Assembly: GCF_016803135.1 (NCBI RefSeq)
Contig: NZ_JAEVFE010000013.1
Coordinates: 1-40,955 of the forward strand
Length of the DNA stretch: 40,955 nucleotides
Reading direction: 5' to 3'
From: Altererythrobacter sp. C41
GTDB lineage: Bacteria; Pseudomonadota; Alphaproteobacteria; Sphingomonadales; Sphingomonadaceae
Made by a program: the position numbers and the translations under genes. The notes beneath the pieces are model-generated. The model was not told where the DNA came from, did not search any database, and was given only the letters and a program-made list of their open reading frames with translations. This document shows positions 1 to 8,982 of the stretch, in pieces; position 1 is the first letter of the stretch; the number at the start of each line of letters is the position of its first letter.

Positions 1-59
1 GCCTCCGCTTCCTTCAGCACGCCGATGATCTGCTCTTCCGAAAACCTCTTACGCTTCAT
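1..59 (-). CDS. IS3-family transposase OrfA, N-terminal fragment
   Basis: The minus strand from 59 reads MKRKRFSEEQIIGVLKEAE, the characteristic opening of IS3-family OrfA proteins: a helix-turn-helix DNA-binding subunit that cooperates with the DDE-type OrfB through programmed frameshifting. Only 19 codons are inside the window and the reading frame runs off the left edge. A purine-rich GGACGAG stretch just upstream of the ATG could be its ribosome binding site. Too short to be an independent ORF call; recognised from the motif. Whether the full element is intact cannot be judged. Confidence 0.75.
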   Translation of the reverse strand, partial: MKRKRFSEEQIIGVLKEAE

Positions 60-125
60 CTCGTCCGTCCTTCCATCAGGGCCGGACTCTAATCGAACGT
101 GGAGGAAAATCAGGGGGTCAGGTCA
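1..125 (-). mobile_element. IS3-family insertion sequence, left end only (rest outside window)
   Basis: Read on the minus strand, the segment begins at 125 with TGACCTGACCCCCTGATTTT, a TG-starting terminus typical of IS3-family inverted repeats. It is followed by an untranslated leader and the first codons of a transposase OrfA. The other end and any target-site duplication lie outside the window. The glycosyltransferase stop codon at 129-131 is only a few bases beyond this terminus, so the element marks the left border of the visible capsule operon and may have replaced or cut what lay downstream. The family assignment rests on the encoded N-terminus and the terminal sequence; the exact IS subgroup cannot be named. 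Confidence 0.7.
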
Positions 126-128
126 CCT

Positions 129-1301
129 CTACACCATGGGTGACGGCAGGGCGCTCCCTTGGAGCATCGAATAGAGCATTGCACGATTATTCTCCCTGTC
201 TCGGGTGGCCTTGCTTTCATCATTGCCACGCGCATGGGCGGCGCGGCGCATAGCCTGACGCTCCTCTATGCTTAACTCTGCAAATGCGTGAATCCAAGTA
301 ATGAACCCTTGCCGGTCATCTAATGGCAGTGCAGCCCCAGCCCCCTGTTCTTTTAGATCACCCCAAGGTGTCTGATCACTGATCAAAGTCGGCAAACCGG
401 CTGACAGTGCCTCTCTGATCACGTGCCCGTAATTTTCGCCCAAGGTAGGAAAGAAAAAGAAATCATAACCAGCCAGTACCCCCTCTGCCTCTTCGGGACG
501 CAATTCTCGCCGGAAGCGCGCGTGAACATGCTCCGGCAGCTTCGCAATCACAGCTTCACATGCCTTCCAATACTCCTTGTCTTCTATAATCCCATATATA
601 TCATAAGTTATCGGAACACGTACGTTCTTCAAAATTTCAAGCGCACCAAGTAGATTCTTCTTTGGACTAATTCGTGAAAGGAATACGGCGCGCAGTGATC
701 CAGGAGATATATCTAGATCCCTGAGTGGTCCGCCTTGCTGTGATAAATCGAGCGCCACCGCGATGTCGCGGTCCCCAAGCTCTCTTCTAATGTCATTCGC
801 CTCATGATCCGACGACGCGTGAAACGTGACACCACGGTATAGGCCGATCGCCTTAGCGATCCGGAGGAAGGCGTGCTTCTTTGCTGCCTTTACCTTCAAG
901 GCACCGAGAGAGAGTTCGCCGCGAGGGGCGAGCAGAACTGCAGCTGGCGGTAACCGACCGAGGCGTTGCTCTAGGAGCGGGCGCAAGGTGGCACCGGGGC
1001 TAAACAGACTGTTCAGATAGATGAGATCCACGGACATGGCCTTCAAAGCGGTACGTAGCGCCTGCCATCCGCTCGCCCCCGGCGACCGATAAAATACCTG
1101 CGCTTTGCCTACCGGCGTCCACCTGTTTGCGATAATGTTCTGGTACGGCGCGTCGTCCCCCAGATCCCTATCAGCCGTTACGATGTGGAAGGCAAAATCA
1201 TCACCAAGTTGGTCAACCATCGCGGCGACCGTACGGATTGGACCTCCAGCTTTATAGCCCGGTAAATAATGACCGACGAAGGTGAGTATCGTAGGTTGCA
1301 T
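129..1301 (-). CDS. GT4-family glycosyltransferase, last visible gene of capsule operon
   Basis: A 390-residue cytoplasmic glycosyltransferase with GT-B architecture, predicted to add one sugar to the lipid-linked capsule repeat. The N-terminus has a glycine-rich acceptor-side motif (GHYLPGYKAGGPIRT, near residue 10). The C-terminal half has the Glycos_transf_1 signatures: a basic VFLSRISPKKN segment near 210 and the nucleotide-sugar binding stretch FPTLGENYGHVIREALSAG near 285-305, including the E-x7-E region. The start ATG at 1301 directly abuts the stop of the pyruvyl transferase gene, with a GAGGA sequence inside that gene, so the two are probably translationally coupled. Length is normal for GT4, but the stop lies a few bases from an IS3 terminus, so the last residues may be altered by the insertion. 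The specific sugar cannot be read from sequence. Confidence 0.85.
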   Translation of the reverse strand: MQPTILTFVGHYLPGYKAGGPIRTVAAMVDQLGDDFAFHIVTADRDLGDDAPYQNIIANRWTPVGKAQVFYRSPGASGWQALRTALKAMSVDLIYLNSLFSPGATLRPLLEQRLGRLPPAAVLLAPRGELSLGALKVKAAKKHAFLRIAKAIGLYRGVTFHASSDHEANDIRRELGDRDIAVALDLSQQGGPLRDLDISPGSLRAVFLSRISPKKNLLGALEILKNVRVPITYDIYGIIEDKEYWKACEAVIAKLPEHVHARFRRELRPEEAEGVLAGYDFFFFPTLGENYGHVIREALSAGLPTLISDQTPWGDLKEQGAGAALPLDDRQGFITWIHAFAELSIEERQAMRRAAHARGNDESKATRDRENNRAMLYSMLQGSALPSPMV

Positions 1302-2474
1302 CTATTCGCATTCCTCGGATAGGCGCTGTACTGTCGACAGTTTATGGCGAGGGATGGCGTCGAGCACTCGCATTCCGCCCTGCTCGGCCTCCCGCCCAAA
1401 TGCCGTAGCTCGCTCAAAACAAAGCCGGAAATCTTGGTGGAGAATGTCTGCAAATGTAAGCGCGGTTAAGCCAGAAGAATCTGCATACGGCATCGTCAGC
1501 TCATTAAACACCGAGCGCATTTTTCCGTTAATTGCGATTCCGTATGCGGCAACTCCCTGCGATACAGCGATAATAGCAGGATGCATTCGCGTCGTAATAA
1601 CCACAGAAGCTGACCTAATTAACTCCGCAACTTCGTCCGTGTCGATCGGATCCGGAGGTAACCACCGGAAACCCGGAATAGAACTCCACGCGGCCATTTC
1701 GCGAACCTTAAAATCATAATTGGAGCGGACTTCCGAGTGCCAGCCGAGAACCTCATAGCCACAGTTCGAGGCTTCGATACAGATCTCAACGAGTCTTGTG
1801 AGAGGATAAGCACCTTCAGGCATAACGCCGGGGCAAATCAACAACCGCCTCCCACGCGAAGCCCAGCGCTCTGACCCAGCGGCTGCCGACTTGCTCAGAA
1901 GCGACGGAATCATGAAGACCGCGTCCTTATTCTGTAGAATCTGACATTCTTTGCCTTCGAGTAGCTGAGTGATCCGCTCAAAGCTTTGTCGGTCGCGCAA
2001 TATTAGCGTCGTGTTGCGGTGGCCCAGATAATGCCTGGCCATCAAACGAGCCAAGGGAGACAACGGCCAATCCATACCAACCGACCATGCTACGAACGGT
2101 ATGTTATGCCGACGAGCAGCCGCAGCCATATGACAGACTCGAGCAAACATTCCAAAAAGAGGATTCGGAACTCGATATTCTTTGAGCTGCTGCCCTCCAC
2201 CGATAATGACGGCATCAAATTCACTCATCGCCTTTAGGGGGGCAATTTCAAACCGACGAAGGTCAAGCATCGGGATGGCCGTGCCGCCAATCGTACGCTC
2301 CACATATTCAGGATCTATGCACGAGAATGTTACATCCACACCATTTCGCTGCAAAAATCGCCCCATACAATAGGCGATTGCATTGTCCCCCAGATTGGCT
2401 TTTCCGTATGGACCATCGAGCAATACCCGGGGGCGCCTCTCACGCTGCGCGACCCGCGGAAGATCATTCATCAT
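1302..2474 (-). CDS. polysaccharide pyruvyl transferase family protein
   Basis: A 390-residue protein of the CsaB/WcaK type (PF04230), which transfers pyruvate from phosphoenolpyruvate to a sugar to form an acidic ketal. Recognisable parts are the N-terminal GKANLGDNAIAYCMG motif (about residues 24-40), an AVIIGGGQQL segment near 90 and the C-terminal VVITTRMHPAIIAVSQG segment near 290-310, where the R-x-H is typical of the family. Its ATG overlaps the stop of the upstream membrane protein gene by 4 bases (ATGA), indicating coupling. In this operon it most likely decorates the repeat unit before export, adding negative charge. Some family members are instead sugar or amide transferases, so the donor is inferred. 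Confidence 0.82.
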   Translation of the reverse strand: MMNDLPRVAQRERRPRVLLDGPYGKANLGDNAIAYCMGRFLQRNGVDVTFSCIDPEYVERTIGGTAIPMLDLRRFEIAPLKAMSEFDAVIIGGGQQLKEYRVPNPLFGMFARVCHMAAAARRHNIPFVAWSVGMDWPLSPLARLMARHYLGHRNTTLILRDRQSFERITQLLEGKECQILQNKDAVFMIPSLLSKSAAAGSERWASRGRRLLICPGVMPEGAYPLTRLVEICIEASNCGYEVLGWHSEVRSNYDFKVREMAAWSSIPGFRWLPPDPIDTDEVAELIRSASVVITTRMHPAIIAVSQGVAAYGIAINGKMRSVFNELTMPYADSSGLTALTFADILHQDFRLCFERATAFGREAEQGGMRVLDAIPRHKLSTVQRLSEECE

Positions 2475-3436
2475 GCTACGAAGCCTGTCCCATATTTCAT
2501 CACGTCCTGCATGAAATCGACACTTTTGAAGGAAAAGTAAGCCATGATAGCCAATACGGCGGGATGAGCCGTCCTTCCCTCTTTTATCATATAATAAAGA
2601 AATATACTAACCGTGAGCATATTAACGCGCTGCCCACCCAGAATGAACGTCGCGACTAACGGCAAAGCCAAGGCCATCAACATGTTAGTCCTGTCACGCG
2701 TAACCCACATCGCTATCATGAACAAAAGAACGGCAGAGGATGCGTCAATATAATTATAAGATGTATATAGACTTACTTTCTGCAAGATAGGTTCTTGATA
2801 AAGGAAAAGGAATAGCAGGAACAAAGAAAATGTCACGATTAGCGCAAGTATTCCCTTCAACGATTCTGCGTCACCTCGACGTAAAGATTGGAGAGCTTCG
2901 CGAAATCTCTGGGGAACAAGGATAGACAGGAAAACAATTATTACGGAAAAGTGACTCAACAGAGACGCCGCGACAGCTAGGCCGCGCCAAGCCTTGGGCA
3001 GAATTGCCGCCAATATTGCAAATATATACGCAAATTTTAGACGCTCTGCAGATGTAAGAAGAACGAGAAGGTAGAAATTGCTCATCATAAGGAGCATAAA
3101 TACATAATTCACCCTTCTCTTCGCAAGCAAGAGAAATAAGGATGAAATTAGTATTGCATTAAATATCGATATTACAACCTTTTTTTCGAAGTAAGAAGAC
3201 GCAACCCACATTATAATACCGTAGAGCGGCTCCTTCGATCCCGTATATCTATACTGGACGTGGATGATGTAGCCAAATGGCGTTCGCCTTAGTGCATCAT
3301 AAAGCCCTGTGTAGTGCTCCTGATCTCCTGCAGTATAGTATCCAAGTATCCAATATGAAAACAGGTAGCTAGCCAATAGAATAGCCACAAGGAGGACATA
3401 CCACGAAAAATGGCTAATAGAATTTTTCTGCATCAT
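2471..3436 (-). CDS. EpsG-like multi-spanning membrane protein, candidate Wzy polymerase
   Basis: A 321-residue very hydrophobic protein with roughly nine to ten membrane-spanning stretches, starting with one at about residues 10-32. After it comes a conserved-looking periplasmic loop (YYTAGDQEHYTGLYDAL), then SKEPLYGIIMWV. The 'D..HY' loop followed by 'EPLY' is the pattern of EpsG/Wzy-like polymerases, which join repeat units in the periplasm. It lies between the flippase and the pyruvyl transferase, with 4-base overlaps on both sides (3433-3436 and 2471-2474). The gene is clearly more AT-rich than its neighbours, as is common for serotype-specific wzy genes and suggestive of acquisition by transfer. 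Sequence divergence of this family makes the precise role an inference. Confidence 0.7.
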   Translation of the reverse strand: MMQKNSISHFSWYVLLVAILLASYLFSYWILGYYTAGDQEHYTGLYDALRRTPFGYIIHVQYRYTGSKEPLYGIIMWVASSYFEKKVVISIFNAILISSLFLLLAKRRVNYVFMLLMMSNFYLLVLLTSAERLKFAYIFAILAAILPKAWRGLAVAASLLSHFSVIIVFLSILVPQRFREALQSLRRGDAESLKGILALIVTFSLFLLFLFLYQEPILQKVSLYTSYNYIDASSAVLLFMIAMWVTRDRTNMLMALALPLVATFILGGQRVNMLTVSIFLYYMIKEGRTAHPAVLAIMAYFSFKSVDFMQDVMKYGTGFVA

Positions 3437-4824
3437 ATACTAAGCTCGCCGCGCCGATGCCCCAGTAGGATCGCAGATGAGACGTATAGGCCTTTAATGA
3501 TCGCTGCAGCCAAGACTCCGATAGCGATCCCTAGCGCCCCCATGTTGACGAACACGAAAGCGATCGAAAGCAACGATGCAGACCAGATGGCCATCCCAAT
3601 CAAGTTTACCGACGCCTTGTCGTTGACAAGAAGCAAGTTTATCAGGGGCTGTTGTCCAGAAATACATAATCCGGCAGCAACCATCACGAGGAGCACGGCC
3701 GCGCCGCCGACAAAATCCGGTCCCATCGCCGCCATTATCTGAGGGGCGAAGAAGGCTAGCGGTGTACCAACAGCGATCGCGGCCGCGACCTGAATGGCCA
3801 GTATTGAGATTATAAATTTCCTAGTCTCTCCACGATCTCCACGCGCTTTCAGTGACGAGAGAATTGGGAAGGCGGCGCGGTTGGTAATGCTGCTCATGAG
3901 GATGACTAGGCCAAGGATATTATTGCAGAAGCCAAATACACCGACCGAAGCAAGTCCGGTTGGAGACGAATGCTTCAAGATGATCTGTGCCAACCACATG
4001 GTTGGTGCCCAAAGCGCGGAACTGAGGAACACCGGCACCCCGAAGGACAGCAGCAAAGGCAAATCGGAACGGCGAGCTGGTATCCAGAAATTCACGCCGC
4101 GCAACGCTAGCAGCCGAACATAAAACCGCAGCAGCAGCAACGCCTTTAAGCCGTTTGTCGCGGCTAGGGCCACAACCGCTCCGTGAAAGCCCCACCGCGC
4201 CGCCGCCAATGGCACAACCACGACCAAGGCCAACGCTGAAGCCAGCGAGACAATCCCTAAAACCCTCCCTTCCTCGAGCGATAGCATGATCGTGAAAAGC
4301 AGGCCATGAACCGCAGCCAATACCACCCAGACAAGAATCCAGTAGATGACTGATGATTGGGCAGGAAGCCCCAAGACCCCAGTCGTGATGGTCGCGCTTC
4401 CGGCGATCCCGGCGAAGATGAACGCGGACGCCGTCGCGAGTATCATAAGCGCACATAGATTCACGACTTCCACAGCACGCTGGAAACTCTCTTCCAGCAT
4501 CGCTGGGATATAGCGCGCCAAAATAGTCCCTGCACCGAGGATGATAAATATCTGAGCTGTATTAACCATCCCTTGAGCCAGCGTGAGACGCCCGTAATCG
4601 GGAGCCCCCAGTATCTTCGCGAGAATTAGGATAGCTACTGCCAATGCGCCCTTTTCTAAGGCAAACGCGACCATACTCCAGCTCGCGAGCCTGAAGAATC
4701 GTGTAAGCGAGTCGGAACCCCGCAACCACGAACGTGCGCCTTCTGGCAGGAACCGAAGCGCAGGCGTAAATAATTGGCCAGGTTCAAATTTGGTCAAACC
4801 ATGTCTCGTCATTCGAGGACGCAT
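3433..4824 (-). CDS. oligosaccharide flippase (Wzx, MATE/MOP superfamily)
   Basis: A polytopic membrane protein of about 463 residues with 12 or more hydrophobic helices, matching polysaccharide flippases that turn undecaprenyl-linked repeat units across the inner membrane. The first helix region (WSMVAFALEKGALAVAILIL) and the following ILGAPDYGRLTLAQGMV are typical of the Polysacc_synt family. The frame is open up to 4905, but that would overlap the upstream glycosyltransferase by 122 bases. The ATG at 4824 is preferred because GAAGAG lies 7 bases upstream; ATG 4812 is a second option. Even so it overlaps the upstream gene end by about 40 bases, implying translational coupling. The 3' end overlaps the EpsG-like gene by 4 bases. 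Confidence 0.8.
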   Translation of the reverse strand: MRPRMTRHGLTKFEPGQLFTPALRFLPEGARSWLRGSDSLTRFFRLASWSMVAFALEKGALAVAILILAKILGAPDYGRLTLAQGMVNTAQIFIILGAGTILARYIPAMLEESFQRAVEVVNLCALMILATASAFIFAGIAGSATITTGVLGLPAQSSVIYWILVWVVLAAVHGLLFTIMLSLEEGRVLGIVSLASALALVVVVPLAAARWGFHGAVVALAATNGLKALLLLRFYVRLLALRGVNFWIPARRSDLPLLLSFGVPVFLSSALWAPTMWLAQIILKHSSPTGLASVGVFGFCNNILGLVILMSSITNRAAFPILSSLKARGDRGETRKFIISILAIQVAAAIAVGTPLAFFAPQIMAAMGPDFVGGAAVLLVMVAAGLCISGQQPLINLLLVNDKASVNLIGMAIWSASLLSIAFVFVNMGALGIAIGVLAAAIIKGLYVSSAILLGHRRGELSI

Positions 4825-6070
4825 CGTTGCGCTCTTCACGCCCTGCATGTGTACCGCGGGCAGGAACCTGTATCGCAAGCGCCCGGACCCAAGAATGCAG
4901 CACATCCCTGCGGTTCACGATCGTACTGCTACCGGAACCGAGTGGACGGCTCTCCCAGCCATTGGCAATTAGCAACAATGTCTCGCTAATCGCCACGCAA
5001 TCGCGTCCGGCGCTAACCCAACCCAGACCTTTACTTGTCACCATATTCGCCAATTCACTGGCTGTATCGACGATCGTGAGGATGGGTAAGCCGAGCTCCA
5101 GATATGTGAGTGTCTTCGACGGAAAAGCATAGCGTTGAATACCAGATTCGACCGAAACCAGCCCGATATCCGCATCCGCGATCACACGCCGCGCTTCTTC
5201 ATAAGGAAGATGCGGCAAGATACGAACATTGGAAAGGTCTGCTGCCCTCTTTTGGAGGCGCGGCAAGGCTTTGCCCTCGCCCATCAGCAGAAACTCCAAC
5301 TTGGGGCAGTCAGCTTCAATCAATCGCATCGCTTCGACGACAGCCTCTAATCCCTGAAAGTTACCCAAATTTCCCGCAAAGATCAGTTGTATCTTACCGT
5401 CATCGCGCGGCGGAGAGGCGACCCTCGACATAACTTGATCGTCGGTCGCGGTGAAATCTTCCAGAGGAAAATTGTTTAGAATAAGCAATTTACGAGGATT
5501 ACCGAGTTTACGAACAGCCGCCGCCATGTCGGCAGAGAGCGTGACAAGTAGGTCTGCGCGACTTCGCGTGCGGCGTTCGATGCGCGCCATTATGCGGTAA
5601 AGGAGGCCACCCTGCCGCCAAAGGTTCATGTGCCCGGCCAGCTCCGGATAGAGATCCTGACAATGATACAGAAATTGAGCACCAAACAGACCGGCGATCG
5701 TCCGCCCTGCCCAGCCTTGAATTACCGGCGGTATCGTCGCCGTCCAGACTAGATCGTAACGCGCGCCCCGCGCTCGCCGGACGACAGCCTTTAATAAGAG
5801 CCGGGGGACAAAAAGCAGTTTGTCGAGCAGCCGCATCGGCTCCGTAGCGACGCGATCCGGCAGGCGCGCGAGACGCTCCACCCTGATCCCGTCGACCGAG
5901 GTGTGACGCGGGACAGAGAGGCTACGGTCACTGGGCTTGTAACAGGGCTCCTCCGCCCAAATTGTCACTTCATGCCCTGCCTCGACCAAAGTGCGGGCGA
6001 TACTGCGTAGCATCGAGGCATAGGGCGGGCTATCAGGCCAGAAATGACGATAAAGGATCAGTATCTTCAT
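4784..6070 (-). CDS. GT4-family glycosyltransferase (WcaI/WbuB-like)
   Basis: A 428-residue glycosyltransferase. The opening MKILILYRHFWPDSPPYASM and the EAGHEVTIWAEEPCY segment are typical of WcaI/WbuB-like GT4 enzymes, many of which act on FucNAc-containing polysaccharides. The C-terminal nucleotide-sugar domain has LIFAGNLGNFQGLEAVVEAM near 230 and a YAFPSKTLTYLELGLPIL segment near 320. It follows the initiating phosphoglycosyl transferase by 8 bases, with AGGATCAG before its ATG, so it is a natural candidate for adding the second sugar. The 3' end overlaps the flippase start. Sugar specificity, possibly L-FucNAc given capEFG in the same operon, is inference from context only. Confidence 0.83.
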   Translation of the reverse strand: MKILILYRHFWPDSPPYASMLRSIARTLVEAGHEVTIWAEEPCYKPSDRSLSVPRHTSVDGIRVERLARLPDRVATEPMRLLDKLLFVPRLLLKAVVRRARGARYDLVWTATIPPVIQGWAGRTIAGLFGAQFLYHCQDLYPELAGHMNLWRQGGLLYRIMARIERRTRSRADLLVTLSADMAAAVRKLGNPRKLLILNNFPLEDFTATDDQVMSRVASPPRDDGKIQLIFAGNLGNFQGLEAVVEAMRLIEADCPKLEFLLMGEGKALPRLQKRAADLSNVRILPHLPYEEARRVIADADIGLVSVESGIQRYAFPSKTLTYLELGLPILTIVDTASELANMVTSKGLGWVSAGRDCVAISETLLLIANGWESRPLGSGSSTIVNRRDVLHSWVRALAIQVPARGTHAGREERNDASSNDETWFDQI

Positions 6071-6078
6071 ATCTGATC

Positions 6079-6672
6079 CTAATAACCGGTCAACGTTCGC
6101 CAGATGTAGCGAAAATCGTCGCGCAACCTGTAGTTAAGATAATAACGCCGATTGATCGTGACCTTGTCAGGCCAAATTACCTCGTCATTATATGCTTGTG
6201 GGTCGGCCTGTGTGGCCAGGAGCGCTTCCTCCTCGCGATATTTTAGCGTTGCGGGACCGGTTATGCCGGGTCTTAGCTTCAAGATCACGCGATCGTCGCC
6301 CGTCAGACGATCAGCATAGCCCGGTACGTCCGGACGAGGACCGACCAGACTCATTTCTCCTTTCAGCACATTCCACAATTGCGGCAGTTCGTCGATTTTC
6401 CATCGACGCAACTGCGCGCCCAGAGGAGTTATGCGTGCGTCCTTGCCGCTGGTGATGGTCGTGCCTGTGATCGCTCGCATCGTGCGTATCTTCAGGACAG
6501 TGAAAGGCTCCCCGCCACGACCGATCCTCCGCTGGCGAAACAGTCCGCTCGAGCCGGTATCCCTCCGCGCAAGGATAATGGCGATCACAATCACAGGTGA
6601 CAAGCAGATGAGCCCGATAGTGGCCGCGCTGACGTCAATCGTACGCTTCAGGGCAGCTTGGATTAGAGACAT
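6079..6672 (-). CDS. initiating sugar-phosphate transferase (monotopic phosphoglycosyl transferase)
   Basis: A 197-residue bacterial sugar transferase (PF02397) of the small PglC-like type: one N-terminal membrane helix (about residues 13-33, VSAATIGLICLSPVIVIAII) followed by the catalytic core. Signature segments are FRQRRIGRGGEPFTVLKIRTM, RITPLGAQLRRWKIDELPQL with the catalytic Asp-Glu pair, and LKGEMSLVGPRPDVP. The enzyme transfers a sugar-1-phosphate from a UDP-sugar to undecaprenyl phosphate, starting the repeat unit on the inner face of the membrane. It is preceded by a clear GAGGT ribosome site 6 bases before the ATG and lies 9 bases after capG. It lacks the large N-terminal CoA-binding-like domain of WcaJ/WbaP. 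The donor sugar is not determinable here; FucNAc or a QuiNAc-type sugar is plausible. Confidence 0.9.
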   Translation of the reverse strand: MSLIQAALKRTIDVSAATIGLICLSPVIVIAIILARRDTGSSGLFRQRRIGRGGEPFTVLKIRTMRAITGTTITSGKDARITPLGAQLRRWKIDELPQLWNVLKGEMSLVGPRPDVPGYADRLTGDDRVILKLRPGITGPATLKYREEEALLATQADPQAYNDEVIWPDKVTINRRYYLNYRLRDDFRYIWRTLTGY

Positions 6673-6681
6673 CGAACTACC

Positions 6682-7836
6682 TCACACATAATCGTGCACG
6701 CGAATGCCGTCCCAATCATTGGACAATCTAGCAGTGCCAAGAATCAGCTTGACTACACGTTCGGATGTATTCCGGATCGCATAATCGTGCGGAATCGGAC
6801 AATGCTCGCCGCGCCTGCCGCGATCCCCATGGGCCTTCGTCACGAGATCGATGGCTTCGACAATCGTATCGCTACGCAATCCCGTAACGATGATATTTCC
6901 CGTATCGATCGCCTCGGGCCGCTCGATCGCATCGCGGGGGGTGATCGCGGGGAAATCAAGGATGCTCGATTCCTCGGCAATGGTGCCGCTGTCGCTGATT
7001 GCGCAAAAAGCATTCATCTGGAGATGATTGTAGTCGTGAAAACCGAACGGTTTGAGATCACGGATGCGGGTGTCGAGGGTGACGCCGTCCAGCGCAGCGA
7101 GCCGCTTGCGCGTGCGCGGATGCGTCGAGACAATTACCGGAAAATCGTACTTCTCGGCCAGCAGGTTAAGCGCAGCGACGAGTTGGCCCAACCGCTCCTT
7201 GCTGTCGACATTCTCCTCCCGATGGAGCGAGACGATAAAGTATTTACCAGCATCGAGCTCAAGCCGACTCAGAATATCGGAATGCTCGATCGAATCCCGA
7301 TAGTGCTCGAGCACCTCCCGCATCGGTGATCCGGTGAGATAAACGCGGCGATGCGCCATCCCTTCACTGAGCAGGTGTCGCCGCGCATGTTCGGTATAGA
7401 CGAGGTTGAAATCGCTGATGTGATCGACGAGCCTGCGGTTGGTCTCCTCCGGCACATTGCGGTCGAAACTGCGGTTACCTGCCTCCATGTGATAGACAGG
7501 GATTTTCATCCGCCGTGCCATGATCGCGGCGATCGCACTGTTCGTATCACCCAGAACAAGCAGCGCGTCGGGACGGTTGGCGCGCAGTTCTCTTTCGGTC
7601 TCTATCAAGATACCGCCCAGCACGGCGCCCAGGCTGCTGGTGTCCACGCCGAGAAAATTGTCGGGTTTGCGTACACCAAGATCCGCAAAGAACACGTCGT
7701 TCAGTTCATAATCCCAATTTTGTCCGGTGTGGACGATCCTGTGATCGCAATGCTCGTCAAGCGCCGCCATCACCCGGGACAAGCGGATGATTTCAGGACG
7801 CGTGCCGAGGATCGTGGTGACTTTCAGTTTGGGCAT
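6682..7836 (-). CDS. capG: CapG/WbjD-like UDP-sugar 2-epimerase (UDP-L-FucNAc branch)
   Basis: A 384-residue non-hydrolysing nucleotide-sugar 2-epimerase. Recognisable parts are the N-terminal TTILGTRPEIIRLSRVM, YHMEAGNRSFDRNVPEETNR near 115-140, VSLHREENVDS near 210 and the SDSGTIAEESSILDFPAITPR segment near 285. The 'HMEAGNR...VPEE' form, and its position directly after capE and capF, fit the CapG/WbjD class, which performs the last C2 epimerisation to UDP-L-FucNAc, rather than WecB. The window has a true WecB separately at 18636-19757. The ATG at 7836 is preferred over a TTG at 7845. Gene spacing to capF is about 30 bases. Activity on UDP-GlcNAc itself cannot be excluded from sequence. Confidence 0.82.
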   Translation of the reverse strand: MPKLKVTTILGTRPEIIRLSRVMAALDEHCDHRIVHTGQNWDYELNDVFFADLGVRKPDNFLGVDTSSLGAVLGGILIETERELRANRPDALLVLGDTNSAIAAIMARRMKIPVYHMEAGNRSFDRNVPEETNRRLVDHISDFNLVYTEHARRHLLSEGMAHRRVYLTGSPMREVLEHYRDSIEHSDILSRLELDAGKYFIVSLHREENVDSKERLGQLVAALNLLAEKYDFPVIVSTHPRTRKRLAALDGVTLDTRIRDLKPFGFHDYNHLQMNAFCAISDSGTIAEESSILDFPAITPRDAIERPEAIDTGNIIVTGLRSDTIVEAIDLVTKAHGDRGRRGEHCPIPHDYAIRNTSERVVKLILGTARLSNDWDGIRVHDYV

Positions 7837-7866
7837 CCGCAGCAAATTCTCTCGTTGCGCGCGACC

Positions 7867-8982
7867 TTAGACCGGATCGGCATAGGTATCGGGATTAGCG
7901 GGGTCGAACAGACGATGCGACCAGAAGAAGGTGATCACATCCTCCTTGCCGCGGTTCTCGATATTGTGTGTGTGCAGCGGCGGCATGTCGATGGCAACAG
8001 GCCGGTCGCCCGAAACCGCAAACTCATGCACTTCGTCGGTCAGGACCCGGCGGATCCGGATTATGGCATCGCCCTTCACCACCAGAAAGCGCTCAACGAG
8101 ATCGAGATGGAAATGGTCGCCACGCTTCTGGCCCGGTACCGTGGTCGACAGGAAACTCTGCGCGGCGCTTCCACCCTTTGCGCTCTCGAATAGAACTCCG
8201 CGTGGATCAGCGTTGACTTTCAATGCACGCGGATAATGGTCGGGATACCCCCCTGTACGATAACTGTTGAAGAGCGAGAGATCGAAGGGGTCGGTCAGGT
8301 CGGGAAAGATATTCGCAGTGTAAAGTGCATGAAAGTCCACCAGTTTGGCGTAGAGATCGGTGACGGCAATGTCCCGGCCCTTAGGTGCGATGCGCCCTGT
8401 CCGCTTCTCTATCAATGCATCTATCGCCGTCTGGGCGGCGGCGCCCGCGTGCAGCAACTGAACTCGGCCGTCAGCGTTAATGCTCGGAGTTTCACCACGC
8501 CATATTTTGTCGATTAGCGTCGCGGTGACATTGTTGTAGTAGGGTCGCGCGCATTCGCCGAAGATGTGCGGTAGCACCAGATCGCTATACGCGAGCGAGG
8601 AGGCCTCCAACACTTCACCGGCGATCCGCTTCGAGCGGCCATACGGCGTGTCACTCGCAGCATGGGTCGAGTTAGCATAGACGATGCGGGGTTTCACGCC
8701 CGCCGTCTCGCAAGCGCTCACGAGCGCGCGTGCGATCTCGGGATTGGCTTCTTCGACCATCCCGTCATCACCGCGATTGACTCCGGCGAAATGAAGAATT
8801 GCGTCAACACCCTTCAGCGCGGAAGCGAGTTTCGCGCCATCGACGAAGGTTGCATGATCGATCTGCACCAGTTCGTGCGGCGCCGCCTCGCTACGAAAAC
8901 GAGCCGCGCAGATCTGCGCGTGGATACGGCTGGCCGCATGCCAACCGATCAGCCCGCGCGCACCGGTTACCGCGATCTTCAC
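7867..8982 (-). CDS. capF: CapF: bifunctional UDP-sugar epimerase/reductase with cupin domain
   Basis: About 371 residues in two domains. An N-terminal short-chain dehydrogenase domain has a glycine-rich VTGARGLIGWH motif and YGRSK as the YxxxK pair (near residue 125). A C-terminal cupin (from about 255) has KRGDHFHLDLVERFLVV and MPPLHTHNIEN with metal-ligand histidines. This fusion is diagnostic of CapF/WbjC, which epimerises C3 and reduces C4 in UDP-L-FucNAc synthesis, producing UDP-L-PneNAc-type 6-deoxytalose sugar for CapG. The frame is open to 9000, but GTG at 8982 overlaps the capE stop by 4 bases (GTGA), has AGGCGG upstream and gives the usual family length, so it is the preferred start. 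The order capE-capF-capG supports the call. Confidence 0.88.
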   Translation of the reverse strand: MKIAVTGARGLIGWHAASRIHAQICAARFRSEAAPHELVQIDHATFVDGAKLASALKGVDAILHFAGVNRGDDGMVEEANPEIARALVSACETAGVKPRIVYANSTHAASDTPYGRSKRIAGEVLEASSLAYSDLVLPHIFGECARPYYNNVTATLIDKIWRGETPSINADGRVQLLHAGAAAQTAIDALIEKRTGRIAPKGRDIAVTDLYAKLVDFHALYTANIFPDLTDPFDLSLFNSYRTGGYPDHYPRALKVNADPRGVLFESAKGGSAAQSFLSTTVPGQKRGDHFHLDLVERFLVVKGDAIIRIRRVLTDEVHEFAVSGDRPVAIDMPPLHTHNIENRGKEDVITFFWSHRLFDPANPDTYADPV

